64,000 nt of DNA from Pseudomonas typographi (GTDB lineage Bacteria > Pseudomonadota > Gammaproteobacteria > Pseudomonadales > Pseudomonadaceae): positions 186,001-250,000 of the forward strand of contig NZ_JAAOCA010000002.1 in assembly GCF_014694385.1 (NCBI RefSeq). Reading direction: 5' to 3'. Every line of letters starts with the position of its first letter. The first letter of the stretch is position 1. A model generated the notes under the pieces. The model saw only the letters and a program-made list of their open reading frames with translations, had not been told where the DNA came from and did not search any database. This document shows, piece after piece, positions 33,863-43,382 of the stretch. The position numbers and the translations under genes were made by a program.

Positions 33863-35800
33863 GTGCCACTGCATTTTTTAAGCGGCGTTGCTCGCCATTG
33901 GCCTGGTGCCCTGTTGATCGCGTTCATGGTGGCTACTGCCGGCTGCGCCGGGGTCAAGGTCAATACGGTCGATAACCGAGATTACCTGGCGCTTCGGCGC
34001 GGTGACGTGCTCACATCCGGGCAACTCAGTGCGGCGGCGCGCACGGCATTGCAGGTTGCCGGGGTCGAGGAAAAACGCTGCAGCGAGGCGCCGCAAGCCT
34101 GCCGTGAACAGGTGCGCCTTAGCCCTGGCCTGGGCGAAGAACAGCGCCTTTCTACGCTGTCTGAATTGTGGCTGCAAGAGGCGCAGGATACCCATAGCCG
34201 GTTAACGGCCGAAGGGCGTACCGACGCCTTTTTGGAAAGTGCGCGTTATGCCTATGCCTATCTGTTCATGACCGCCAGAACACCTAGCCAACGGGCGTTG
34301 GAAGACCGCCAATCGCAAGTTCGCGATTACTACAATTTTTCTGTTCAACAGGCGCTCAGCGAATTGTTCGAACGCTACCGGGGCCGGCCGCCGCGCACCG
34401 AAGACCACCAGGGCAACTACCGCCTGCAGGCAGGGCGCTGGACGGTGTTCGGGCGTATGGAGCATGTGCGCCTGGCCAACCAGCGCGGCCTGCCCCAGGC
34501 ATTGATTCCCGCCTCTTCGTTGTCTTTTGCAGGGCTGCGCAACCAGTATCGCCGCGACGGCGTAGGGGCCGAACTAGTGGCCGTCACGGCGAAAAAGGTG
34601 GTCAACAGCGACAGCGACGACCAGGCCTGGAGCGAAACGCCTTTTCCGGCGGTGACCGCCGTTGCCCGCTTTCCCGGGCAAACCCTTGACCAGGTGCTCG
34701 CTACCCGCGAGGTCGAAGTGCTGGCCTATGACCCGTATCGGCAGGACAGCGTGGAACTGGGCGGTATCGAAGCGCCGTTGGCAGCTAATTTTACCTCGGG
34801 TTATGGCTTGTGGCTGGCCCGCTCCGGGTTCGCCCGGCAGTCCTTGCTGACCCTGGTAGGGCGGGGCGATGTGCTGAAAACGCCCCACCTGTACCTATTG
34901 CAGCCCTACGACCCTAACCGCCATGTTGTGATCATGTTGCATGGCCTGGCCAGTAGCCCCGAGGCCTGGATCAACGTTGCCAATGAAGTGCTCGGTGACG
35001 AAAACCTGCGGCGTAATTACCAAGTGTGGCAGGTGTACTACCCGACCAACCTGCCGCTGGCACTGAACAATGCCACCATCCGCCGGGTGATCGAACAAAC
35101 CCTGCGGCATTTCGACCCTGAGCAAACCGCGCGGGCCAGCCACGATGTGGTACTGGTCGGCCATAGCATGGGTGGCGTGCTGTCGCGGCTGATGGTGTCG
35201 ACCTCTGGCACTGGTGTGTGGGATACGCTGTTGGCTAAGTACAACATGAATGGCCAGCAACTGGCGGCCGCGCACAAAGACCTGGACCCGTACCTGACCT
35301 TCAGCCCGTTGCCGCAAGTGAGCCGGGCGATCTTTATCGCCGCCCCGCACCGTGGCACGCCCTTCGCCGAAAACCGTATCTCTCGTTGGGCCGCCGGGCT
35401 TGTGCAGTTACCCGCCTCGGTGCTCGACCGCTTCAAACAGCTCGCGCAATTGTTGGTGGTGCCGGGCAGCGCCTCCTCCGCGGCCATGGCACGCCCGCTC
35501 AACAGCATCGACAACTTGAGTGACCGCGACCCGTTCGTGAGGGCGGTGGCAGACCTACCGATTTCCAGCCAGGTGCGCTACCACAGCATCATTGGTAACT
35601 ACACGCCCTCGCTGGCACTGGCGCTCTCCAATGACGGGGTGGTGCCCTACAGCAGTAGCCACCTGGCCGGTGCACAATCGGAGAAGGTAGTGCCGTCCAG
35701 CCATAGCGTGCAGAACACCCCCGAAGCCATTATCGAGATTCGCCGTATTCTCCAGCTACACCTTAAGGGCTTGGATGAACCGGCAGGGAGCCACCCATGA
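33863..35800 (+). CDS. alpha/beta hydrolase lipoprotein (lipase-like)
   Basis: 645 residues from a GTG at 33863 with AAGG eight bases upstream. The N-terminus is a lipoprotein signal ending VATAGCAGV. Residues about 40-330 form an unassigned domain. The C-terminal half is an alpha/beta hydrolase: strand HVVIMLHGLASSPEAWINVANEV, nucleophile elbow VVLVGHSMGGVLSRLMVS, and a likely acid/histidine in SNDGVVPYSSSHLAGA and PSSHSVQNTPEAI. It is probably an outer-membrane-anchored esterase or acyltransferase. It is translationally coupled (ATGA) to the DUF4105 gene, implying the two act together. Confidence 0.8.
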   Translation: MPLHFLSGVARHWPGALLIAFMVATAGCAGVKVNTVDNRDYLALRRGDVLTSGQLSAAARTALQVAGVEEKRCSEAPQACREQVRLSPGLGEEQRLSTLSELWLQEAQDTHSRLTAEGRTDAFLESARYAYAYLFMTARTPSQRALEDRQSQVRDYYNFSVQQALSELFERYRGRPPRTEDHQGNYRLQAGRWTVFGRMEHVRLANQRGLPQALIPASSLSFAGLRNQYRRDGVGAELVAVTAKKVVNSDSDDQAWSETPFPAVTAVARFPGQTLDQVLATREVEVLAYDPYRQDSVELGGIEAPLAANFTSGYGLWLARSGFARQSLLTLVGRGDVLKTPHLYLLQPYDPNRHVVIMLHGLASSPEAWINVANEVLGDENLRRNYQVWQVYYPTNLPLALNNATIRRVIEQTLRHFDPEQTARASHDVVLVGHSMGGVLSRLMVSTSGTGVWDTLLAKYNMNGQQLAAAHKDLDPYLTFSPLPQVSRAIFIAAPHRGTPFAENRISRWAAGLVQLPASVLDRFKQLAQLLVVPGSASSAAMARPLNSIDNLSDRDPFVRAVADLPISSQVRYHSIIGNYTPSLALALSNDGVVPYSSSHLAGAQSEKVVPSSHSVQNTPEAIIEIRRILQLHLKGLDEPAGSHP

Positions 35801-36801
35801 ACATCGCACGCAAGGCCGCCGGCATCCTGCTGCGCGGCCTATTGACCCTGGCCGGTGCCGGCATCACTGCCTGGGGCGCATTAGCGCTGGGTTACCGGCT
35901 GCCGTGGCCGGCTTGGGCCAGTTATGCCGTGATCGCTGCCTGGTGCCTGTGCGGTATCGGTTTGCTCGTCGTCGCCTGGCGCCCACGGCCATGGCGGGCG
36001 CTGCTCGGTTATGCCGTGATGCTGGCCTGTATCAGTACCTGGTGGGCTACGATCAAACCGTCGAACGCGCGCGTTTGGGCCGATGACGTCGCGCAGATGA
36101 GCTCCGGCAGAATCGAAGGCAACCGGCTGACGATGAACAATGTGCGCAACTTCGACTGGCGCGCAGAGGACGATTACCGCGCCCGTTGGGAAACCCGCAG
36201 CTATGACCTGGACCGGTTGGCCTCGGTGGACTTGATTACCTCGTACTGGGGCATGCCCGCCATCGCTCACGTGTTGGTTTCATTCGGCTTCGATGACGGC
36301 CAGTTCTTGCTGTTCAGTGTCGAAACCCGCAAGGAAAAGGGTGAAGGCTATTCTGAGGTTGCCGGTTTTTTCAAACAGTACGAACTCAGTATCCTGGCGA
36401 CCGATGAGCATGATGCCCTGGGTGTAAGAACCCAGGTGCGCGGTGAAGACGATTACCTGTATCGGGTGGCGCTGTCGGCGCCGCAGCGCAAAGCCTTGTT
36501 GGTGTCATACATTGAACAGGCCAACGAGCTGCTGGAGCAGCCGCGCTTTTACAATACCGTCACCGCCAATTGCACGACCATTGTTTTCGATATGATGAAC
36601 ACCATTGTGACGGGCCTGCCGATGGATTACCGGTTGCTGCTGACCGGCTACTTGCCTAGCTATGTTGATGATGTAGGTGGCCTGCAGCCGGGGTATTCGC
36701 TGCAGGCATTACGTGACGCGGGCCGCATTACCGCGCGGGCGAAACAGGCCAGCGCCGCAGCGTTCTCCGTGCGCATCCGCCAGGGGGTGCCGGGTTGGTA
36801 A
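35797..36801 (+). CDS. DUF4105 (Lnb N-terminal periplasmic domain) membrane protein
   Basis: 334 residues. Three hydrophobic segments lie at residues about 8-90 (GLLTLAGAGITAWGALALGY, YAVIAAWCLCGIGLLVVAW, GYAVMLACISTWWAT). They are followed by a periplasmic DUF4105 domain with conserved His in MPAIAHVLVSFGF and Cys in TVTANCTTIVFDMMN, a possible Cys/His hydrolase pair. The start overlaps the lipase stop. The function of the family is not settled. Paired with a lipoprotein hydrolase, envelope lipid or lipoprotein processing is a reasonable guess. Confidence 0.82.
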   Translation: MNIARKAAGILLRGLLTLAGAGITAWGALALGYRLPWPAWASYAVIAAWCLCGIGLLVVAWRPRPWRALLGYAVMLACISTWWATIKPSNARVWADDVAQMSSGRIEGNRLTMNNVRNFDWRAEDDYRARWETRSYDLDRLASVDLITSYWGMPAIAHVLVSFGFDDGQFLLFSVETRKEKGEGYSEVAGFFKQYELSILATDEHDALGVRTQVRGEDDYLYRVALSAPQRKALLVSYIEQANELLEQPRFYNTVTANCTTIVFDMMNTIVTGLPMDYRLLLTGYLPSYVDDVGGLQPGYSLQALRDAGRITARAKQASAAAFSVRIRQGVPGW

Positions 36802-36810
36802 CCCCTGGGG

Positions 36811-37446
36811 CTAGCCAAGTTCAATACTACGCAAATACGCAGCCAATGCCGCTGGCGCCTCTTCGAGCAATAGCTCGCGTTTGAACGCGTCGTTTTCCAA
36901 TGCCATTTGAAGCAAGCCCAGGGGCATGCCCATGAGGGTTTTGACGCGGCGCCCGCGTTGCACGTCGGTCGCCGTGGGCATGCGTATCGCCAGCACATGA
37001 TCATAAATGTGTTCTATGTCTTTCCTCAGTTCCGGCGCGCGAAGTTGGCCGCTGGCGAACCCTGAGCTGATCATCAGCATAAAGTCTGGGTGGGTTTCTA
37101 TGTATCTCAATATCGGCATCATCAGGTAGTCGATAACCCCCTCGGCGGGCAACTCGCGCCAGGTGGTTTCGCTGACCTGCTGGAGCTTGTGCGTGATCGC
37201 GGCGATGGACTCAAGGTGGCGAACACCCAGGGCGTGCAATACCGCTTGTTTATCGGCAAAAAAATGATAAAGCGAGCCGATGGACGTATTGGCCTCTTTC
37301 GCCAGGCCGTGCATGGTCAACTGTGTGGCGCCCCGGTTTGCCAGTAAGGTGGCGCAGGCATCGAGGATCGCGCTGACGCGTTCGCGGCCGCGGGTTTGCT
37401 GCGGCGCGCGTTTGGCCGTGTGGCCAGCGAAATGGGTAGAAGGCAT
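36811..37446 (-). CDS. TetR family regulator of the EmrAB-type pump
   Basis: 211 residues from the ATG at 37446; upstream in-frame ATGs are unsupported. The helix-turn-helix is VSAILDACATLLANRGATQLTMHGLAKEANTSIGSLYHFFADKQAVLHAL. The C-terminal ligand domain is helical. It is divergent from the MFS-HlyD-OMF operon, and the shared gap holds an 11-base-arm perfect inverted repeat, which is the obvious operator. Likely represses both itself and the pump and is released by a pump substrate. Confidence 0.87.
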   Translation of the reverse strand: MPSTHFAGHTAKRAPQQTRGRERVSAILDACATLLANRGATQLTMHGLAKEANTSIGSLYHFFADKQAVLHALGVRHLESIAAITHKLQQVSETTWRELPAEGVIDYLMMPILRYIETHPDFMLMISSGFASGQLRAPELRKDIEHIYDHVLAIRMPTATDVQRGRRVKTLMGMPLGLLQMALENDAFKRELLLEEAPAALAAYLRSIELG

Positions 37447-37506
37447 GGCGGCGCCTGTGCATAAGTTGGCGGCCATTATGGCCGATACGCCATAAAAAGG
37501 CCGCTT

Positions 37507-37534
37507 TAAAACTAGACATGTTAGTCTAGTTTTA
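37507..37534. promoter_or_regulatory. Perfect inverted repeat, likely TetR operator
   Basis: TAAAACTAGAC and GTCTAGTTTTA form 11-base arms around ATGTTA. It lies 60 bases upstream of the TetR ATG and about 100 bases upstream of the MFS start, in a markedly AT-rich patch. Size and symmetry are right for a TetR dimer or pair of dimers. Confidence 0.7.
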
Positions 37535-37633
37535 GGGACAATACGCACCTGGCCCCGCCAGCCCGGAACGGGGCCTATACGCCAAGCCGACAGCCTGCCT
37601 GCTCTACGCAGTCAATGATAAGGGGTGTGCCGC

Positions 37634-39292
37634 TTGCCCGAGTACTTAGAGCCCGTCCCCAAGTGGGAAGCCCATGAACGTCCGTCCATGCCGGGCTCGC
37701 CTTCAACACCCACCCATAGCCCCGCGGTACGCCTGGCCTATGCCTGCGTGGCGGTGCTGCTGGGGCTCACCGGCGGTTTGGGCAATGCGTTGATCAGTGC
37801 CAACCTCGCCAGCGTTCAAGGCTATTTGGGCCTTACGCCCAGCGAAGGCGCCTGGCTTCCCGCCGCTTATTTGATGGTGAATGTCTCCACCTCATTGCTG
37901 CTGATCAAGTTTCGCCAACAATACGGGTTGCGGTTATTCGCCGAGATCGGGCTTTCGTTGTACGCCATCGTCACCGTGTGCCAAGTTTTCGTCGAAGGCT
38001 TCGCCATGGCGGTGTTCGTCCGCGCGGCCAGTGGTTTTGCGGCGGCGACGGTCAGTACCTTGGCGGTACTTTACATGCTCCAGGCCTTCAAAAAGGCCGA
38101 TATGGGCCGGGGCCTGGTATTGGGCATCGGTATTTCCCAATTGGCCACACCGTTGGCCTGGCTGCTGTCGCCTGCGTTATTGGACCTGGGCGAATGGCAC
38201 CGTTTGTATGTATTCGAAGCGGGGCTGGCACTGTGTTCACTCGCCGCGGTGGTGATTTTGAAGTTACCCCCGGGCGAGCGCGTAAAAGCCTTCGAACCCC
38301 TGGATTTCCTCACGTTCGCGTTATTGGCACCCGGCCTGGCGTTGGTCGCGGCGGTGCTGGCGCAAGGGCGGCTACAGTGGTGGAACAGCCAACCTTGGAT
38401 AGGCTATGCCCTGATCGTGGCCGTGATCTTGCTGACCATCGCCATCGCCATCGAGCATTTACGCCAGACGCCACTGTTACAAACGCGCTGGCTGGGCGCG
38501 CTGGACACGGTGCGCTTTGCCACGGGCGCATTGATGTTGCGCTTCATCCTCTCCGAACAGAACTATGGCGCGGTAGGCTTATTGCAAACCCTGGGCATGG
38601 GGCCGGACCAACTGCAACCCTTGTATGCGGTGATGTTACTGGGGCTGTTGGCTGGCATGCTCGCCAGCGCCCTGACGTTCAGCCCCCGCACCGCGATACC
38701 GCAAATCCTCATCTCCATCGTGCTGGTGGGGGTGGGCAGTTTCATGGACGCCGATGCAACCAATTTAACCCGCCCGCAAAATATGTTCGTCAGCCAAACA
38801 CTGTTGTCGTTCGCCGCAGGCATGTTCATGGGCCCGTTGATGCTGGTGGGGGTGATGAGTGCGCTGAAACAGGGGCCCCATTACATCGTTAGTTTTTCGG
38901 TGTTGTTTTCGCTGACCCAAAGTATCGGCGGCTTAGCCGGGCCGGCGGCATTCGGTACCTTCCAGGTGGTGCGCGAAAAGTTTCATTCGAGCCAGGTCAA
39001 CGCCTACCTGGACCCGACCAACCCGGTGGTGGCCCAACGCATTCAACTGCAAGGCCAGGCCTACGCCGCCACCCTGCTTGACCCGGCGTTGCGCCAGGCC
39101 GAGGGGGTGGCCCAACTGGGCCAGGCGGCAACCCGTGAGGCCAATGTGCTGGCCTACAACGATGTATTCAAGGTAATCGGCACCATGACGATCAGTTTTC
39201 TCTGCTGGTCGTTGTTCCATACGTGGCGCGCTGCGCGCAAAGCCGAACCGGCCAAGCAGGCCGTTGCCGGTAATTCTTCTCCTGCTGTGTGA
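37634..39292 (+). CDS. MFS multidrug exporter, DHA2/EmrB-like
   Basis: About 552 residues. The best start is TTG at 37634, which has AGGGG eight bases upstream; a GTG at 37625 touches that site and an ATG at 37688 has none. Fourteen membrane segments are expected. The loop-2/3 signature is weak (FRQQYGLRLFAEIGL), but motif regions ASVQGYLGLTPSEGAWLPAAYLMVNVS and MFVSQTLLSFAAGMFMGPLMLVGVMSAL fit the DHA2 group. With the HlyD and OMF genes it makes an EmrAB-TolC-type tripartite exporter. Substrate unknown. Confidence 0.85.
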   Translation: MPEYLEPVPKWEAHERPSMPGSPSTPTHSPAVRLAYACVAVLLGLTGGLGNALISANLASVQGYLGLTPSEGAWLPAAYLMVNVSTSLLLIKFRQQYGLRLFAEIGLSLYAIVTVCQVFVEGFAMAVFVRAASGFAAATVSTLAVLYMLQAFKKADMGRGLVLGIGISQLATPLAWLLSPALLDLGEWHRLYVFEAGLALCSLAAVVILKLPPGERVKAFEPLDFLTFALLAPGLALVAAVLAQGRLQWWNSQPWIGYALIVAVILLTIAIAIEHLRQTPLLQTRWLGALDTVRFATGALMLRFILSEQNYGAVGLLQTLGMGPDQLQPLYAVMLLGLLAGMLASALTFSPRTAIPQILISIVLVGVGSFMDADATNLTRPQNMFVSQTLLSFAAGMFMGPLMLVGVMSALKQGPHYIVSFSVLFSLTQSIGGLAGPAAFGTFQVVREKFHSSQVNAYLDPTNPVVAQRIQLQGQAYAATLLDPALRQAEGVAQLGQAATREANVLAYNDVFKVIGTMTISFLCWSLFHTWRAARKAEPAKQAVAGNSSPAV

Positions 39293-39297
39293 TCCCC

Positions 39298-40458
39298 ATG
39301 ACCGACACCCCCCCGCGCAACGCCCCAGACGCACATCCACCCGCATCGCCCGCAACCGCGCCCGTGGCTGACGGCAGCGCCCCCGCGCAAGACCCACCGA
39401 AGGTGATCAAGCCGCGCCGGGGCACGGTGATTGCCATGTTGCTGGTGGCCCTGGTCGGCATCATGGCCATCCTTTATGCCTGGCGGTTCTGGCCCTTCAC
39501 CAGTGCGATCACCACCACGGAGAACGCTTATGTACGGGGGCAGATTACCGTGATGGCGCCCCAGGTGAATGGCTATGTCGCACAGGTGCTGGTGCGCGAT
39601 TTCGAAACCGTGCGCCAGGGGCAAACGCTGATCAGCATCGATGACCGTATCTATCGCCAGCGGGTGGAGCAGTCGCTCGCCGACCTTGACGCGCGCAGGG
39701 CTGACCTGGCGAACTCGGTGCAAACCCAAGCGTCGGACCAAGCCACCCTGGAATCCCGGCGTGCCGAATTATATTCGGCACAAGCTGAAGCGGACCGGGC
39801 CAAGGCAGACGAACTGCGGGTAAACGAATTGGCCTCCCGCGGCTCGGTGTCGGTGCGCGAGCGCGACCAAATCCGCGCCACGGCGCGCGCCGCCGGTGCT
39901 GACGTCAAAAAAGCCCAGGCGGCGATCCGGATTGCCGAGGAAACCGTGAAGTCGACGCGGGTGTCCCGCGACGTGCTGGCTGCGCAGGTGCGCACCGCGG
40001 AGGCGGCCCTGCACTTGGCGCAGATCGATCTCGATAACACACTGATCAAGGCCCCTATCGACGGGCGCCTGAGCGAGGTATCGGTGCGGCTTGGGCAATA
40101 TGTCGTGGCCGGTTCGCAACTGCTTTACCTGGTCCCGGAACAGCTGTGGGTGATCGCTAACTATAAGGAAACCCAAACCCACGACATGGCTGTGGGCCAA
40201 ACTGTGACCATTGACGTCGACGCGCTGGAAAGCCAGCGCCTGACCGGGCATATCGAGCGGCTTGCACCGGCCACCGGGTCGGAGTTCAGCGTGCTGCGTG
40301 CAGACAACGCAACGGGTAACTTCACCAAAGTGGCGCAGCGCATCCCGGTGCGCATCGCGCTGGATGCAAACCAGCCCTTGCTGGGCAAGCTGAAACCAGG
40401 CATGTCGGTGGTCACCCATGTCGATACCGCCTCTGCCACCAACGGTACGCAGCCATGA
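39298..40458 (+). CDS. HlyD/EmrA-type membrane-fusion protein
   Basis: 386 residues from the ATG at 39298; a GTG at 39289 overlapping the MFS stop is an alternative. A Pro/Ala-rich cytosolic tail precedes one membrane segment (GTVIAMLLVALVGIMAILYAW). The lipoyl halves are TTENAYVRGQITVMAPQVNGYVAQVLVRDFETVRQGQ and NTLIKAPIDGRLSEVSVRLGQYV, separated by a coiled coil (residues about 115-235). It bridges the MFS exporter and the outer-membrane factor. Its stop overlaps the OMF start (ATGA). Confidence 0.92.
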   Translation: MTDTPPRNAPDAHPPASPATAPVADGSAPAQDPPKVIKPRRGTVIAMLLVALVGIMAILYAWRFWPFTSAITTTENAYVRGQITVMAPQVNGYVAQVLVRDFETVRQGQTLISIDDRIYRQRVEQSLADLDARRADLANSVQTQASDQATLESRRAELYSAQAEADRAKADELRVNELASRGSVSVRERDQIRATARAAGADVKKAQAAIRIAEETVKSTRVSRDVLAAQVRTAEAALHLAQIDLDNTLIKAPIDGRLSEVSVRLGQYVVAGSQLLYLVPEQLWVIANYKETQTHDMAVGQTVTIDVDALESQRLTGHIERLAPATGSEFSVLRADNATGNFTKVAQRIPVRIALDANQPLLGKLKPGMSVVTHVDTASATNGTQP

Positions 40459-41843
40459 TAGGTGGCTATTCTCGTGCATGGTCGTGCCTACCCCTGCTGG
40501 CGGCCCTGGGCGTGGCGGCCTGTGCCCCGGCTAAAAAGCCGCCGCCGGTAGAGGCCAAGGTGTTTGCGCCGGCAGCGTGGCGAGCGACCGACCAAGCCGA
40601 CGGGGTGGTATCGGCCACTTGGTGGCAGGCGTTCAACGACCCACAGCTCAGCGCATTGGTTGAACAGGCCCTGCAACACAACACTGACGTACTCACCGCC
40701 ATATCCCGTGTCGAAGAGGCGCGGCAGCAGATCCAATTGTCACGCTCTGCGCTGTTTCCCACCGTGGATTTATCGGTGGGGGGGCAGACCACCCGTGAGC
40801 TGGGTGTAACCGGGATTACCCATACCCGGTCCGTACAGCCCGAACTGCAAGTGTCTTATGAAGCGGACCTCTGGGGGCGGTTGCGTACACTGGAACAGGC
40901 CGCGCGTTTGCAATACCAGGCCACCCAGGCGGACCGTGACAACGTGCGGTTGTCCATTGCCAGTACCACTGCCCAGGCGTACATCACGCTGTTATCGCTC
41001 GACACCCAGTTACAGGTAACCCGCGATACCGAAAAATCCCGCCTCGGCGCACTGGCCGTCGCCAAGGACCGTGCAGAGTCCGGGTATACCTCGCAACTGG
41101 AACTGACCCAGGCGCAGTCCGAATATGAATCGGCGGCGCAAATGGTGCCGCAAACAGAACAAGCGATACGCCAGCAAGAGAACGCCTTGGCCTTGTTGAC
41201 CGGGCAACTGCCAGGTTATATCGCCCGGGACCACGGCTTGGAGACGTTGAAGCCGCCCGTGGTCCCGGGCTCGTTGCCGTCTACCTTGCTGCGCAGGCGC
41301 CCAGACATCCAGCAAGCCGAGCATTTGGTCGCGGCCAGCGACCTGAACCTTGAGGCGCGCCGCGACGATTACCTTCCGCAGGTGCAGTTGTCTGCCGGTA
41401 TAGGGCGGCTGTATGTCAATGCGCTTAACTACGACCCGATAAAAGTGTGGGACTTGGGTTTAAGTGTGCTTGCGCCCATTTTTACCGGCGGGCAGTTGGA
41501 GGCACAGGTGAACGTGGCGACCGCCGAACGTGACCAAGCCGCTTATGCGTACCGTGCGACGGTATTGAATGCATTTTCCGAGGTGGAAACAGCGCTTTCG
41601 GGCGTTACCCGGCTTGAACAACAGATCGTTTGGGTCAGGGCGCGGATCAACACGTTGCGCCGGTCGCTGGAGATCGCCACAGACCGATACCAGGGCGGTT
41701 ATTCGTCTTACCTGGAAGAGCTGGATGCGCAACGCAACCTGTTCGACAGTGAACTGGCCGCTATCCAGGTGCGCGAAACCCAACTGAACAACATCGTGGC
41801 GCTGTACCAGGCGCTGGGTGGTGGCTGGGCGCCAACCCCTTGA
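40455..41843 (+). CDS. outer-membrane efflux lipoprotein (NodT/OprM family), second copy
   Basis: 462 residues with a lipobox LGVAAC near residue 22. The OEP repeats appear in WWQAFNDPQLSALVEQALQHNTDVLTAISRVEEARQQI and RRPDIQQAEHLVAASDLNLEARRDDYLPQVQLSAG. It completes the TetR-regulated MFS-HlyD-OMF pump. It differs clearly from the OMF at 27304, so the two pumps are separate acquisitions rather than a local duplication. Confidence 0.92.
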   Translation: MIGGYSRAWSCLPLLAALGVAACAPAKKPPPVEAKVFAPAAWRATDQADGVVSATWWQAFNDPQLSALVEQALQHNTDVLTAISRVEEARQQIQLSRSALFPTVDLSVGGQTTRELGVTGITHTRSVQPELQVSYEADLWGRLRTLEQAARLQYQATQADRDNVRLSIASTTAQAYITLLSLDTQLQVTRDTEKSRLGALAVAKDRAESGYTSQLELTQAQSEYESAAQMVPQTEQAIRQQENALALLTGQLPGYIARDHGLETLKPPVVPGSLPSTLLRRRPDIQQAEHLVAASDLNLEARRDDYLPQVQLSAGIGRLYVNALNYDPIKVWDLGLSVLAPIFTGGQLEAQVNVATAERDQAAYAYRATVLNAFSEVETALSGVTRLEQQIVWVRARINTLRRSLEIATDRYQGGYSSYLEELDAQRNLFDSELAAIQVRETQLNNIVALYQALGGGWAPTP

Positions 41844-41983
41844 GGGGCGAACCGTGGCATACGGGCCAGGCGAACAGCGTATTCGGCGCAAGCGGGGCGG
41901 GCGGCCCAGGGCCTTTTCGCTGAACCTTCGCCGGCATGCGGTGTTCCCACCCAGAGACGTTCTTGAACAGCTCTGGAGGCATC

Positions 41984-43060
41984 ATGCAATACCGACAGCT
42001 TGGCGATTCGGGCTTGCTCGTTTCCCAATTGGTACTGGGCACACTGCCGTTCGGCGGCCGTGATGGCTTCGAAAAGTGCGGCACTGTGGATGTGGCCACC
42101 GCCACCCGGCTATTCGACATCGCCTTCGACGCCGGGGTAAACATGGTCGATACCGCCGACCTCTACTCCCATGGCTTGGCCGAAGAGGTGGTCGGTAAGG
42201 CGCTGGGCGGCCAGCGCGATAACATTTTGCTGGCGTCCAAGGGGCGCAGCCCGGTCGACCAGAACCCTAACAACAGCGGTGCCTCGCGTTACCACTTGAT
42301 CCGCGCCTGCGAAGCGAGCCTCAAGCGCCTGCGCACCGACCACCTGGACCTCTACCAAGTGCACAACTGGGATGGCCTGACGCCGATCGAAGAAACCCTC
42401 GAAGCGCTCGGCCACTTGGTGCGTTCCGGCAAGGTGCGCTACTTCGGCACCAGCAACTACACCGGCTGGCAGATGATGAAAACCCTGGGCAAGGCCGAGC
42501 TGCACGGCTGGCTCAAACCCATCAGCCAGCAGATCTACTACACCCCGGAATCGCGCGAGGCCGAATACGAATTGCTGCCGCTGGCGCTGGACCAAAAGCT
42601 TGGCACGCTGGTATGGGGGCCGATGGGCGAGGGGCTGCTGACCGGTTCCACCCGCCGTGGTAAGCCCGCCCCGCCGAGCACCCGCCAGGGCAGTGGCTGG
42701 CCAGAACCTTATGTGCACGATACCGAGCGCGCGCTGGACATCATCGAAACCCTGGCCAGCGTGGGTGACGAGCACGGCGTATCGGTAGCCCGGGTGTGTC
42801 TGGCCTGGCTGCTGGAGCGCCCGGGCATCACCGGGTTGATCGTGGGGGCGCGCACCGAAGAACACTTGCGCGATAACCTGGCCGCCACCGAATTGAAGTT
42901 GACCGTTGCGCAGCGTAGCCGCATCGAAGCCGCGAGCCGGCCCGCACCGCTTTACCCGTACTGGCACCGCTTCACCGCCGGTATCGACCGCTTCGACCCG
43001 GCCGAGCAGCCATTTTTGAACGAGCACCGGCAAACCCTTGAGGCGCGCAAAGACAAATAA
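41984..43060 (+). CDS. aldo/keto reductase
   Basis: 358 residues from an ATG at 41984 with GGAGG five bases upstream. The (beta/alpha)8 barrel is recognised by VNMVDTADLYSHGLAEEVVGKAL (catalytic Asp and Tyr), ILLASKGRSP (Lys), LDLYQVHNWDGLTPIEETLEALGHLVRSGKVRYFGTSNYTGWQM and the NADPH-binding GLIVGARTEEHLRDNLAA. Similar enzymes reduce methylglyoxal or other aldehydes. It is 140 bases after the pump operon and likely has its own promoter. The physiological substrate is unknown. Confidence 0.88.
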   Translation: MQYRQLGDSGLLVSQLVLGTLPFGGRDGFEKCGTVDVATATRLFDIAFDAGVNMVDTADLYSHGLAEEVVGKALGGQRDNILLASKGRSPVDQNPNNSGASRYHLIRACEASLKRLRTDHLDLYQVHNWDGLTPIEETLEALGHLVRSGKVRYFGTSNYTGWQMMKTLGKAELHGWLKPISQQIYYTPESREAEYELLPLALDQKLGTLVWGPMGEGLLTGSTRRGKPAPPSTRQGSGWPEPYVHDTERALDIIETLASVGDEHGVSVARVCLAWLLERPGITGLIVGARTEEHLRDNLAATELKLTVAQRSRIEAASRPAPLYPYWHRFTAGIDRFDPAEQPFLNEHRQTLEARKDK

Positions 43061-43136
43061 GCCATCAATCACTACCAGTGAACGAAGTGGAGAGGGCATC
43101 GGTCTATCGTTCAGTAATGGCAAAACGGCAGCAATC

Positions 43137-43382
43137 ATGACTTCCGAAGAAGCACAGCGCTTTCTGGGTGCCTGTATCGCCGAGATCACTCGGGCGACGG
43201 TGGCCTCGTCATGCCAGGCGTTCTACCGTAAATCCCTGGCGCTGATCCAGGACATGGCCGAATGTGGTTTGATCGATGGGCAGGATGGCGAACGCTTACG
43301 CCTGGCAGCGGCCCAGGCCCATGTCCATTGGGCCTTGCACGAGGCCCAGCCCGCCTCGGAACGCGCCGCGCCGATGCAATGA
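43137..43382 (+). CDS. small conserved-looking hypothetical protein
   Basis: 81 residues, MTSEEAQRFLGACIAEITRATVASSCQAFYRKSLALIQDMAECGLIDGQDGERL and an Ala-rich tail. It is predicted helical and soluble, with two cysteines. No family recognised. Codon use (G/C third positions) is like the neighbours. The ribosome site is weak. It follows the aldo/keto reductase by 76 bases and is followed by a perfect 20-base palindrome. Real but unassigned. Confidence 0.5.
   Translation: MTSEEAQRFLGACIAEITRATVASSCQAFYRKSLALIQDMAECGLIDGQDGERLRLAAAQAHVHWALHEAQPASERAAPMQ

Noticed and set aside
42110..43189. 359-codon minus-strand frame
   Set aside because: Antisense shadow of the aldo/keto reductase; composition driven by third-position G/C.
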